DNA of 39,693 nt from a virus: positions 1 to 39,693 of the IMG/VR virus record IMGVR_UViG_3300036831_000043. One strand, 5' to 3'. The translations under genes were made by a program, and so were the position numbers. Below are positions 1 to 7,262 of this stretch, one piece after another (positions within the stretch are counted from its first letter, which is position 1; every line of letters starts with the position of its first letter). The notes beneath the pieces are model-generated. The model was given only the letters and a program-made list of their open reading frames with translations, was not told the DNA's origin and searched no databases.

Positions 1-710
1 TGGACCCGCGCGAGTGGTTTAACCGCTTCGACATGCAGGTAAACGTAGGGCTGGGCACGGGCAACAAAGACACGGCAGTAGCCCATTTACAGCAGATTAT
101 GCAGCTGCAACAGGCAGGCATGCAGGCGGGTTTCTGCACGCCAAAGAACATGTATAACGCCGCCGCGAAACTGTGCGGCGTGCTGGGCTTCAAGAATGCG
201 GACATGTTTTTTACGGACCCTGACGACATGCCGCCGCCGCCACCGCCGCAGCCCGACCCGCAGATTGCAGCGATGCACGAACAGACACAGGCCGCGCTAC
301 AGATTGAACAGGCCAAAGACAGCACGCGCCAGGCCGACATGCAGCTACAGGCGAAACTGGACGCGGAAAAATTCACGCGCGAACAGGAACTGGACCGCCA
401 GAAAACGACGTTCAACGCCCAGCAGGATATGCAGAAAGCGCAGATGGACGACGCGCGAGCCCGCGACGAAAAGGCCGCCGACATAGCGCTACAGAAAGAG
501 GAATTAATGTTTAAGTACGGCGTCCACCCGATGCTGGAAGGCATTACTTTCATGTCGTCGTTTCACCAGGCGCAGCAGGCGATTAACGGCCAGTCTGTGA
601 CCATGCAGGGCATACCGCAGGACGCCGCATTGCAGGGGTTCCCGGTTGCCGCACCTGACGCGGCGCAAAGCGGCCCACAACCCGGAATGCCCGGCATGGG
701 GGATAACTGA
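1..710 (+). CDS. Portal protein, C-terminal part (gene continues from the window end)
   Basis: This is the end of the portal (head-tail connector) gene. The frame is open from base 3, and the same sequence occurs in frame at 39508-39693, so the two pieces form one gene of about 902 codons in a circular genome. This part has a proline run (DPDDMPPPPPPQPDPQ), then a long Gln/Glu/Lys/Ala-rich segment predicted to be helical or coiled coil, and a Gly/Pro/Met-rich tail. Portals form the dodecameric ring through which DNA is packaged and ejected; the C-terminal helices usually build the barrel inside the head. The stop TGA overlaps the ATG of the next gene. The family call rests on the N-terminal piece at 37509. 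Confidence 0.85.
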   Translation, partial: DPREWFNRFDMQVNVGLGTGNKDTAVAHLQQIMQLQQAGMQAGFCTPKNMYNAAAKLCGVLGFKNADMFFTDPDDMPPPPPPQPDPQIAAMHEQTQAALQIEQAKDSTRQADMQLQAKLDAEKFTREQELDRQKTTFNAQQDMQKAQMDDARARDEKAADIALQKEELMFKYGVHPMLEGITFMSSFHQAQQAINGQSVTMQGIPQDAALQGFPVAAPDAAQSGPQPGMPGMGDN

Positions 711-1018
711 TGGAAGCGAACGACCGCGCGAAACGCGCAAACGAAGTGGAACGCGCCGAACGCGCCCGCGCGATTCTCGAAAGCCCGCTGTTTAATGGGG
801 CATTCGACGCGGTAGAACAGGAGCTAATGACGCAATGGAAACAGAACGCCGCACTAAACCAGGACGGGCGCGAAAGGGTCTTTCTGATGGTAACGCTACT
901 GGGCCAGCTGAAACAGCACCTGACGCAGCACATAACAACCGGGGAAATGGCCCGAATCCAGCTGGCGGAACACAGAACCCTGATGGCCCGGCTTGGGCGA
1001 CATTCCACACGAACCTGA
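710..1018 (+). CDS. Hypothetical protein downstream of portal
   Basis: A 102-aa protein whose ATG overlaps the portal stop (TGATG), so translational coupling is likely. It is very rich in Ala, Glu and Arg at the N-terminus (repeated EVERAERARA-like helix), then has a hydrophobic stretch near VFLMVTLLGQLKQHL, and looks wholly helical. I do not recognise the family. Small helical proteins after the portal are common in podoviruses and are usually minor structural or assembly factors, but nothing here proves that. Its last third overlaps the next gene in another frame. Confidence 0.7.
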   Translation: MEANDRAKRANEVERAERARAILESPLFNGAFDAVEQELMTQWKQNAALNQDGRERVFLMVTLLGQLKQHLTQHITTGEMARIQLAEHRTLMARLGRHSTRT

Positions 1019-1209
1019 CGACACTGGAACAGGGCTTGCCGCCGAACGTTTTTATAACCGACGTATGGCACGAAGCCAGCCCGCCCGGCGTCACCATGCG
1101 CGTATCCAGCGGACACGGCGCGCGCATTCATGCAGGACCGCCCGCCGTGCGTCTGTCGGATGGCCGCACAATAACATTTCAGAGCAGCATTCCACCAGCA
1201 AAACGCTAG
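835..1209 (+). CDS. Hypothetical protein overlapping the previous gene
   Basis: A 124-aa ORF in a different frame that overlaps the previous gene by 184 bases. The ATG at 835 has an AGGAG 11 bases upstream, which is long spacing but usable. The first half (Pro/Gly/Asn/Ala-rich) looks low in complexity; the second half (from ATFHTNLTTL on) looks like a folded beta-rich domain with VWHEASPPGVTMRVSSGHG. No ATG offers a shorter start without overlap, so either the overlap is real or the product arises by frameshift from the upstream gene. The stop TAG is the first three bases of an 11-bp repeat unit. Function unknown. Confidence 0.6.
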   Translation: METERRTKPGRARKGLSDGNATGPAETAPDAAHNNRGNGPNPAGGTQNPDGPAWATFHTNLTTLEQGLPPNVFITDVWHEASPPGVTMRVSSGHGARIHAGPPAVRLSDGRTITFQSSIPPAKR

Positions 1210-1228
1210 CAGACTGCAACACCATAGC
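1207..1228 (+). repeat. 11-bp repeat array, 2 units
   Basis: TAGCAGACTGC followed in phase by AACACCATAGC. It matches the genome-wide unit [T/C]AGCANNNTGC and supplies the TAG stop of the preceding gene. No promoter of the usual design is visible; a terminator follows directly. Confidence 0.6.
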
Positions 1229-1230
1229 AA

Positions 1231-1253
1231 CCCGCCACCAGGCGGGTTTTTTT
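1231..1253 (+). terminator. Intrinsic terminator
   Basis: Perfect 6-bp stem CCCGCC/GGCGGG with an ACCA loop and a run of seven T. It lies between the 124-aa gene and the muramidase-like gene inside the late block, so it probably attenuates rather than ends late transcription. Confidence 0.8.
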
Positions 1254-1268
1254 ATTGGAGCGGCAACC

Positions 1269-1772
1269 GTGACGACAGCGCCCAGCCTGATAAAGATTGA
1301 ACACGCGGCAATCAACCCCGCGCTCCGGTTACTGCCCGCCGCGATGGATTCAGACCGCGCCCGCGTCATTCTGCTGGCGATTGGATTGCAGGAAAGCCAG
1401 TATCTAACCCGCGTGCAGATGGGCGGCGGCCCGGCGCGCGGTTACTGGCAGTTTGAGCGCGGAACACCCGCGACGCGCGGGGGCGTGACCGGCGTCATGC
1501 TGCACACGGCAAGCGCGGCGCACTTACTCAGCGTGTGCAATGCGCGCGGCGTGTCGTTCGATTCACTCGAAATCTGGAACGCGCTCACCTGGGACGACGT
1601 ACTGGCCGCCGCGCTCGCGCGTCTGCTGATGTGGACCGACCCGCGCACGTTGCCCGACGACGCGCCGGGCGGCTGGGATTTGTACATGCGGACCTGGCGA
1701 CCAGGCAAACCGCACCCGAACCGCTGGGCTGGGTTTTATGCCCAGGCCGTGGCAACCGTAGAACCTGACTAA
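1269..1772 (+). CDS. Lysozyme/transglycosylase-like protein
   Basis: The start is GTG at 1269, preceded by TTGGAG at good spacing just after a terminator, giving 167 aa. An N-terminal helix precedes a motif typical of lysozyme-fold lytic transglycosylases: a Glu in AIGLQESQY (about residue 41) followed by GPARGYWQFERGT (about residues 54-66), where Gly-x-x-Gln-Phe-like motifs line the substrate groove. There is no signal peptide. It lies between the portal and scaffold genes, which fits a virion-associated or lysis enzyme cleaving peptidoglycan. It is the only stand-alone endolysin candidate in the genome. The fold call is from motif reading only; the exact enzyme class is unsure. Confidence 0.6.
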   Translation: MTTAPSLIKIEHAAINPALRLLPAAMDSDRARVILLAIGLQESQYLTRVQMGGGPARGYWQFERGTPATRGGVTGVMLHTASAAHLLSVCNARGVSFDSLEIWNALTWDDVLAAALARLLMWTDPRTLPDDAPGGWDLYMRTWRPGKPHPNRWAGFYAQAVATVEPD

Positions 1773-1774
1773 CT

Positions 1775-1807
1775 GCCCGATACCCGGCGACGGATTCGGG
1801 CTTTTTT
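1775..1807 (+). terminator. Intrinsic terminator
   Basis: Stem GCCCGA (1775-1780) pairs with TCGGGC (1796-1801) and is followed by six T. It sits just upstream of the scaffold gene ribosome binding site, probably as a leaky terminator within the late operon. Confidence 0.7.
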
Positions 1808-1821
1808 GTGGAGCGTGAAAA

Positions 1822-2925
1822 ATGGGAACGGAAAACGCTAACCCGCAAGCGGGCGCGCCAACCGTGGGCGACCTCGGCGACGCATTCGGCGAAGTGGAAA
1901 AGGAAGTTACGACCCGGCCTGCAAAGGGCGCAACGCGTGGCACTGATGGAAAGTTTCAGGCCGCAGCTGCAACCAGTGACGCCGACGACGACCACGACAC
2001 CGACGACGACGACGACGCACCCGAACCCGGCAAAAAGAAGCCGGAACCCCAGCACGACGACGACGACGACGACGGCGACAACGGCCAGCAGGCAGCAGCA
2101 GCTGGCGACGAAGAAACCGGCGACGACGACGACGGCGAAGACGGCGAACACAAGCGCGCGGAAAAATTCACGCTGAAAGTAAACGGCGTATCCCGCACGC
2201 TGACACGCGAAGAAATGGAACAGGCCGCAAGCAAGGGTCTGTCCGCCCATGACCGCTGGGAAAAGGCAGCGGCCACACAGAAACAGGCTGATTCCCTGAT
2301 TGCCGCCGTGAATCAGGAACGCCAGCAGCTAGTGCAGATGTTGCAGAACGTGCAGACGCATGTACGCGCGATTATGGCGAGCGAAGGCCCGAACCTCGAT
2401 CAACTCGCGCAGACCGACCCCGCCGCATGGGTTCGACAAAAACACCTGATGGAGCAACGCCAGCAGCATCTACGCGACGCAGAGGCGGCGCAAGCCTACC
2501 TTACGAGCCAACAGACGCAGCTGGCCCAGCTCCAGCATGGGCAGTTTCTCGAAATCCAGAAGGATCGTGTACTAGAAACGATTCCCGCATGGCGCGACCC
2601 GGACAAGGCCACAAAAGGCATTACGCGCATTAATGCCCTGTTAGGTGACGCAGGATTTAGCGCGCAGGAAATCAGCGATATCAGCGACGCGCGAATTGTG
2701 CGCGTACTGCATGCCGCCGCTATCAATGCCGACAAGGCCCGCAAATATGACGAACTGAAATCGAAGGCAGGCGCCGCACAGCAACGCGTGCGCGATTTGC
2801 CGCCCGTTTCGGAACGACCCGGCACACGTCAAGCCCCGCAGAACCAGAAGGCCGAAGCGCGCAAACGCGCTGTGAAGGCATGGGACGCTAACCCCAATCT
2901 GGATAACCTTGCGCGGCTGTTCTAG
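1822..2925 (+). CDS. Scaffolding protein
   Basis: A 367-aa protein starting at ATG 1822 after GGAGCGTGAAAA. The first 115 residues are highly acidic with several Asp runs (for example QHDDDDDDGD), followed by a helical region rich in Gln, Ala, Glu and Lys (about 130-290) and a basic C-terminus (KAEARKRAVKAW). An acidic, helical protein with a basic tail directly before the major capsid gene is the usual pattern of a head scaffolding protein, which binds coat protein through its basic end during prohead assembly. The stop codon TAG forms part of the TAGGAG ribosome binding site of the capsid gene 11 bases on. The call is by position and composition; no catalytic protease motif is seen. Confidence 0.75.
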   Translation: MGTENANPQAGAPTVGDLGDAFGEVEKEVTTRPAKGATRGTDGKFQAAAATSDADDDHDTDDDDDAPEPGKKKPEPQHDDDDDDGDNGQQAAAAGDEETGDDDDGEDGEHKRAEKFTLKVNGVSRTLTREEMEQAASKGLSAHDRWEKAAATQKQADSLIAAVNQERQQLVQMLQNVQTHVRAIMASEGPNLDQLAQTDPAAWVRQKHLMEQRQQHLRDAEAAQAYLTSQQTQLAQLQHGQFLEIQKDRVLETIPAWRDPDKATKGITRINALLGDAGFSAQEISDISDARIVRVLHAAAINADKARKYDELKSKAGAAQQRVRDLPPVSERPGTRQAPQNQKAEARKRAVKAWDANPNLDNLARLF

Positions 2926-2936
2926 GAGAAACAGCA

Positions 2937-3974
2937 ATGCCCGCAAATGTATTTACGACCTCGCAGGCAGTCGGCAACCGCGAAGACCTGATTAACCGGA
3001 TTTTCCGCACGTCGCCGACAGATACGCCGTTTGTGTCGCGTATTGATCGCGTCAACGCCACCGCCGTCTGGCACGAATGGCAGCGCGACACACTGCGCCC
3101 GCCGAACCCGAACAATTCGGCGCCAGAAGGTGCAGACGCAACCTTTGCGAAACAGCAGCCGACCGAACGCCTGGGCAACCGTTGCCAGATTTTCACCGAC
3201 ACGTTTTCTATCAGCGGTACACAGGATGCAGTGGACCGCGCAGGCGGTCCCGAAGTGTCGCGGCTGAAAGCAAAAAAGGCGCTGGAAATCAAAAAGGATA
3301 TTGAAGCGGCCTGCATTTCCAACCCCGTGCAACGGATCGAAGACGCCACCGGAAACCGCATGCTGCGCGGCCTGAATGGCTGGATTGCGACCAATAACAA
3401 CATGGGCGCGGGCGGCGTCGCACCCGACCCGGCCAACAATGTTGCGCCGGTCGATGGCACGAAGCGCGATTTTTCAGAAGACCAGTTCAAAGACGCCGTT
3501 TTGCAGGCGTACCAGAACGGCGGCGATGTGCGCTTTGCAATCATGGCGCCATATCTGAAACAGGTTGCGTCGGGCTTCGAAGGTAACGTAGTGCGCAACC
3601 AGGATGTAAACGGCGTCGCCCGTGTCACGCTGAACACCGCGTTTACGTTCTATGGCTCCGACTTCGGGAATATTGAAATGGTCCCGAACCGCACCATGGC
3701 AAACGGCATTGACGACAACGTTTATGGAATCGACCCGGATTACTGGGCTGTCGCCACGCTGCGCGCATTCGAAACCGAAGAACTGGCGAAGACGGGGGAT
3801 AACACCAGTTTTCTGATGGTTTCGGAACTGACGCTACAGGCTGGCGAAGAACGCAGCAGCTTTGCCATTCGTGACCTGAACGCGACCGCGCCAGCGCTGG
3901 GCAGTCTGGCGGCCCAGCGTGCCAACGCCAACGGCAACGGCGCGCCAGCCAACGGCGACACGGCCCGCGCATAA
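2937..3974 (+). CDS. Major capsid protein (DUF5309/SU10-type)
   Basis: A 345-aa protein. The N-terminus (TTSQAVGNREDLINRIFR, then SPTDTPFVSRID and WHEWQRDTL) matches the conserved start of the DUF5309 family, whose member is the coat protein of phage SU10 and which adopts the HK97 fold. The length suits the family. It builds the icosahedral head shell. It follows the scaffold gene with a strong ribosome binding site (AGGAGAAACAGCA) and is followed at once by a strong terminator, as expected for the most highly expressed late gene. The C-terminal tail is Gly/Ala/Asn-rich and probably flexible. Confidence 0.88.
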   Translation: MPANVFTTSQAVGNREDLINRIFRTSPTDTPFVSRIDRVNATAVWHEWQRDTLRPPNPNNSAPEGADATFAKQQPTERLGNRCQIFTDTFSISGTQDAVDRAGGPEVSRLKAKKALEIKKDIEAACISNPVQRIEDATGNRMLRGLNGWIATNNNMGAGGVAPDPANNVAPVDGTKRDFSEDQFKDAVLQAYQNGGDVRFAIMAPYLKQVASGFEGNVVRNQDVNGVARVTLNTAFTFYGSDFGNIEMVPNRTMANGIDDNVYGIDPDYWAVATLRAFETEELAKTGDNTSFLMVSELTLQAGEERSSFAIRDLNATAPALGSLAAQRANANGNGAPANGDTARA

Positions 3975-3995
3975 CGTCGTTATAGCCAGTGAGGA

Positions 3996-4022
3996 AGCCC
4001 CTGGAAACAGGGGCTTTTTTTT
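3996..4022 (+). terminator. Intrinsic terminator after capsid gene
   Basis: Perfect 7-bp stem AGCCCCT/AGGGGCT, loop GGAAAC, then eight T. The T run abuts the ATG of the next gene. Confidence 0.9.
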
Positions 4023-4349
4023 ATGCCGAATCCGCCCGATGCTTTCTGGCAAGACCCTTTCTGGAATGTGCGTAACGACGTGGAATGCAATGGCCCCGAT
4101 GGGCTGGTTGTGCGCCATACAGAATGGTTTCCCGGCCTGCTGGATGCAGTTGCATATCTGCGCAATACCGGCCAGTACGGCCACAAGGATTTACCCGTGC
4201 TGGCGCATGTGCCCGGCGTGGTGGTTGAACAATGGTGCATTGACCAGCGCGTGACGTTCGACCAGTTCACGCGTGACCCGGCATTAAAGGCGCAGTTTCT
4301 GAATGACCCGGCCAACAGTCTGTTTCGTGTCAAAGGGGGCCGCGCATGA
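4023..4349 (+). CDS. Hypothetical protein after capsid gene
   Basis: A 108-aa protein of unknown family with several Trp and Pro in the first third (MPNPPDAFWQDPFWNV) and the motif VPGVVVEQWCIDQRVTFDQFTRD. Its ATG directly follows the T run of the capsid terminator and has no Shine-Dalgarno sequence, so translation would need read-through transcripts and a weak start. It overlaps the adaptor gene by 4 bases (ATGA). Its place between capsid and adaptor suggests a head or connector accessory protein. Confidence 0.7.
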   Translation: MPNPPDAFWQDPFWNVRNDVECNGPDGLVVRHTEWFPGLLDAVAYLRNTGQYGHKDLPVLAHVPGVVVEQWCIDQRVTFDQFTRDPALKAQFLNDPANSLFRVKGGRA

Positions 4350-4939
4350 CCATCGGCAACTATAGCCAGCTGCAAACGAGCATTGCGGGCTGGCTGAAAC
4401 GAACCAACCTGACCGACCGTATACCCGACTTTATCGCGCTGGCCGAAGCGCAGTTAAACCGCGACCTACGCACGCGGCAAATGTCCAGCGTGTACACGCG
4501 CACGACCGACCAGCACATTATCACTCTGCCCGACGACTATCTGGACGCGGAGAAACTGGAACTGAACGGCGACACGCTGACGTATACCGCACGCTGGAGC
4601 GCAGACAGCCCGCACCAGCGCGGCGACAATCGCCATTTTTATACGATGATCGGAAAATCTGTATGGATCATGCGCCGCGTAGAACCGCATAGCGTGTTCC
4701 GTCTTTTCTACTATCAGCGCCTGACGCCGCTATCCGATACGGAACCGCAAAACTGGCTGATTGAAGACGCGCCCGACGCGTATCTGTATGGCGCCTTGTT
4801 GCAGGCTGAACCGTATCTGAAAAACGATCAGCGCGTGCAGATATGGTCGAGCATGTACGCCAACATTATCGAAGCGATGAACAGCGGCAGCACGCGCGCC
4901 CGTTCGTCGGGTTCGGCACTGGTTGCGCGGAGTAGCTAG
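4346..4939 (+). CDS. Phage adaptor (head-tail connector) protein
   Basis: A 197-aa protein. The N-terminal segment YSQLQTSIAGWLKRTNL, then IPDFIALAEAQLNRDLRTRQM, is the typical pattern of the phage adaptor family, analogous in position to T7 gp11 or P22 gp4, which sits under the portal and attaches the tail. C-terminal residues EDAPDAYLYGALLQAEPYLKN are also typical. The family and genome position (capsid, adaptor, tail hub) agree. It starts by an ATGA overlap with the gene before. Confidence 0.82.
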   Translation: MTIGNYSQLQTSIAGWLKRTNLTDRIPDFIALAEAQLNRDLRTRQMSSVYTRTTDQHIITLPDDYLDAEKLELNGDTLTYTARWSADSPHQRGDNRHFYTMIGKSVWIMRRVEPHSVFRLFYYQRLTPLSDTEPQNWLIEDAPDAYLYGALLQAEPYLKNDQRVQIWSSMYANIIEAMNSGSTRARSSGSALVARSS

Positions 4940-4941
4940 CC

Positions 4942-6510
4942 ATGGCCAGCGCCTTTATCCCGCTTGTCGGTTTCGCGCCCGACCTCGATCCAACGACGCC
5001 TGGCGTGATTACCGCGTGTGAAATGCTGGTTCCAACACTGCGCGGCATGCGGGCGGCCGCCGCGCTTAAACCGACCGCCGAACTGCCCGCCGTGCCCGAC
5101 CTCGTAACGGGCGCCGCAACCGTCGTGCTGTTAAACGGATCGGCGCGCGCATTCGCTGGAACGCCGACGCGAATCTATGAAGCGCTCACCGATACATGGG
5201 ACGACGTAACGCGGCAGGACACCGCCGACGACGCGCTAGCCGACCCGGATTTACGCCGCGCAGGTAATCCGCTGGACGCGGCAATGGATGCAATGGCACG
5301 CGCCGCAGGCGACCCAATCGACTACACCGGCACGCCCGCGAACGTCTGGCGCTTCGCACAGATGGGCAACGCGACACTAGCGGTTAATGGCGCCGACCCG
5401 ATACAGCAGAGCATTACAGCGGGACCGTTTGAAGACATTCCCGGCGCGCCGGTTGCCCTGCTAATCGACGTAACGCAGGGCTTCGTTTTTGTCGCCAACA
5501 CGATAGACGACACATACGGCGAGCGGCCAGATTCCTGGTGGTGCAGTGCGCTGTATAACCAGGCTGACTGGGTTCCAGACATTGCCACGCAATGCGCAAC
5601 CGCCCGGCTGATTGATACCCCAGGGGCGAACACGGCATGCCGTGCGCTGGGCTCCAATATCGTGATTTACAAAGACACGTCTTTTTATTACGGCGTGTAC
5701 CAGGGGCCGCCTGTCATTTGGGGCTTTACGGTTGTGTCAAACCAGATAGGCACGCCGACACAGGAAGCCGTGGTAAGCATCGGCACGGCGCACGTTTTCC
5801 TGGGCAACGATAATTTTTATGTGTATGACGGCACGCGCCCGCAACCTATCGGCGACCCGGTTAAAGAATGGTTTTTCGCCGACCGTCTGCCTTCTGCGGA
5901 TTACGTGCTGCGCTCGATGCACGACCAGCGAAACAGCCTGGTTTACTGGTTCTATGTGTCGGTCTACTCGCCAGACGGACAGACCATAGATAGCGGCATT
6001 GTGTACAACTATCGCGCTAACAAGTGGGGGCATGTTGCCTACACGCTAGAAGCGACTTTTGAAAACATTGTTGGCCAGATGCACTGGGACGACCTGGGCA
6101 CGTTTTACGACACCTGGGACGACTTGCCCGCGATTGCGTACAACTCGCCGTTCTGGCTGTCGGCGTCGCGTCTGCCCGCGATTATCGACCACGATCATAA
6201 GGTGCAGACGTTAAACGGCGTGGCCACAAACAGCACGCTAACGACCGGCGAACTGGGCGACGACGAAGCATACACAGACCTGCAATACGTGCGGATTCGC
6301 TGCACGCAAGACCCGACAACCGGCTTCATGAGCGGGCGCCACCGCGAAACGCTGGGCAGTCTGGATTTTATGACCAGCGAAACAATCCTGTCAGACGGGA
6401 AATTTGATGTTGACGTGTCGGCGCGCTGGCATTCCGTCACGTTCGCCTTTACGGGCGACATGGAAATGCTGGGCTTTACGCCGACCGCGGTCCAGGACGG
6501 GCTAGCCTGA
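4942..6510 (+). CDS. Tail hub/nozzle-like protein
   Basis: A 522-aa protein, rich in beta strands and aromatic residues with recurring short loops (FVFVANTIDDTYGERPDSWW, IYKDTSFYYGVYQGPPVIW, NDNFYVYDGTRPQPIGDPV), as in a beta-propeller. This is the pattern of P22 gp10 / T7 gp12-type tail proteins that close the DNA channel below the adaptor. It follows the adaptor by 2 bases, with GGAG upstream. I assign it from fold impression and gene order, so the exact family is uncertain; no enzyme motif is seen. Confidence 0.62.
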   Translation: MASAFIPLVGFAPDLDPTTPGVITACEMLVPTLRGMRAAAALKPTAELPAVPDLVTGAATVVLLNGSARAFAGTPTRIYEALTDTWDDVTRQDTADDALADPDLRRAGNPLDAAMDAMARAAGDPIDYTGTPANVWRFAQMGNATLAVNGADPIQQSITAGPFEDIPGAPVALLIDVTQGFVFVANTIDDTYGERPDSWWCSALYNQADWVPDIATQCATARLIDTPGANTACRALGSNIVIYKDTSFYYGVYQGPPVIWGFTVVSNQIGTPTQEAVVSIGTAHVFLGNDNFYVYDGTRPQPIGDPVKEWFFADRLPSADYVLRSMHDQRNSLVYWFYVSVYSPDGQTIDSGIVYNYRANKWGHVAYTLEATFENIVGQMHWDDLGTFYDTWDDLPAIAYNSPFWLSASRLPAIIDHDHKVQTLNGVATNSTLTTGELGDDEAYTDLQYVRIRCTQDPTTGFMSGRHRETLGSLDFMTSETILSDGKFDVDVSARWHSVTFAFTGDMEMLGFTPTAVQDGLA

Positions 6511-6511
6511 T

Positions 6512-6793
6512 ATGCGAATCAATGAACCCCAGTTGCCCGCTCGCGGCAGCGTGGAAGACCTTACGCGAGCCCTCACCCTGGCACTGCGCGCGATTATCGG
6601 CCAGCTAAACGCCCTATCGGATGGAACGCTAAATGCCGCGACGACCGCGCAGGCCGCAGCACCGACGACCGGGCAGCACGCACGCGGCGACTTTATACGC
6701 AACACGCAGCCCGCAGGCGGGGGCGTGTTCGGCTGGGTCTGTGTCGCGTCTGGCACGCCTGGCACATGGAAACCTGTTTCGATTGGGGCATGA
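6512..6793 (+). CDS. Small putative virion protein
   Basis: A 93-aa protein that starts 1 base after the previous stop. It has an N-terminal helical segment (SVEDLTRALTLALRAIIGQLNALSDGT) suited to trimeric coiled-coil formation, a Thr/Ala-rich linker, and a C-terminal beta part ending FGWVCVASGTPGTWKPVSIG. That ending resembles the receptor or base segments of phage tail spike head-binding proteins. Function unproven; a tail or spike attachment component is an inference from position. Confidence 0.6.
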   Translation: MRINEPQLPARGSVEDLTRALTLALRAIIGQLNALSDGTLNAATTAQAAAPTTGQHARGDFIRNTQPAGGGVFGWVCVASGTPGTWKPVSIGA

Positions 6794-6794
6794 A

Positions 6795-7262
6795 ATGAGC
6801 GACCCGATAGACATTAACCGCGCCCGCGTGTCGTATCCGCGTTTTGAACTGGTGACGCTCGCGCAGCTGCGCGACGCCTGGGCATTCGTGCGGCCCGCGC
6901 TGGATACGATGGACCGGCCCGACGGCTGGCTACCCGAAGACGTTTATCTAATGCTTCGAAGTAACGGCGCCAGCCTTTACATGATTTACGACGAAACCGG
7001 CTCAAAAGCCGGTTTTTTCATTCTGCGGCTACTCCAGGACTTCGACGGCCCGCGCGTGCATATCTGGATTCTGTACGCGCATGACGCGGAATTCGACGTA
7101 ATGGCCGAATTCGATAAAGACCTGAACGAGATTGCCGCCAAAGCGGGCGCGGTTCGCCTGACGTTCGCAACGAACCGGCCTGGCTGGCACAAGCTCGCGC
7201 CGCGTTACGACTTCACGCCGCGCGAAATCATGTATGAAAAACCCGTAAAGGTGGCGTCATGA
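6795..7262 (+). CDS. GNAT-fold-like protein in tail operon
   Basis: A 155-aa protein. I chose ATG 6795 because it follows the previous stop by one base; upstream in-frame codons lie inside the previous gene. The order of beta segments (SLYMIYDETGSKAGFFILRLL, VHIWILYAHD, VRLTFATNRPGWHKL, then YDFTPREIMYEKP) resembles a GNAT N-acetyltransferase, where the last strand carries the Gly-Phe-x-Glu-x-x-x-Met-x-Lys pattern. GNAT-like proteins occur in podovirus tail clusters with no known substrate. The acetyl-CoA loop is not clearly recognisable, so activity is doubtful. A perfect intrinsic-terminator sequence lies inside the gene at 6995-7018. Confidence 0.6.
   Translation: MSDPIDINRARVSYPRFELVTLAQLRDAWAFVRPALDTMDRPDGWLPEDVYLMLRSNGASLYMIYDETGSKAGFFILRLLQDFDGPRVHIWILYAHDAEFDVMAEFDKDLNEIAAKAGAVRLTFATNRPGWHKLAPRYDFTPREIMYEKPVKVAS
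6995..7018 (+). terminator. Terminator-like hairpin inside a CDS
   Basis: Perfect 8-bp stem AACCGGCT/AGCCGGTT, tetraloop CAAA, then six T in total. It lies in frame within the GNAT-like gene, encoding ETGSKAGFF. It may attenuate transcription within the late operon or may be chance. Confidence 0.5.

Noticed and set aside
583-1230. Reverse-strand ORF of 215 codons over portal end
   Set aside because: It crosses three forward genes and a terminator border and shows no domain.
993-1268. Longer N-terminus for the muramidase-like protein
   Set aside because: The frame would run through a repeat array and an intrinsic terminator; GTG 1269 has a good ribosome site.
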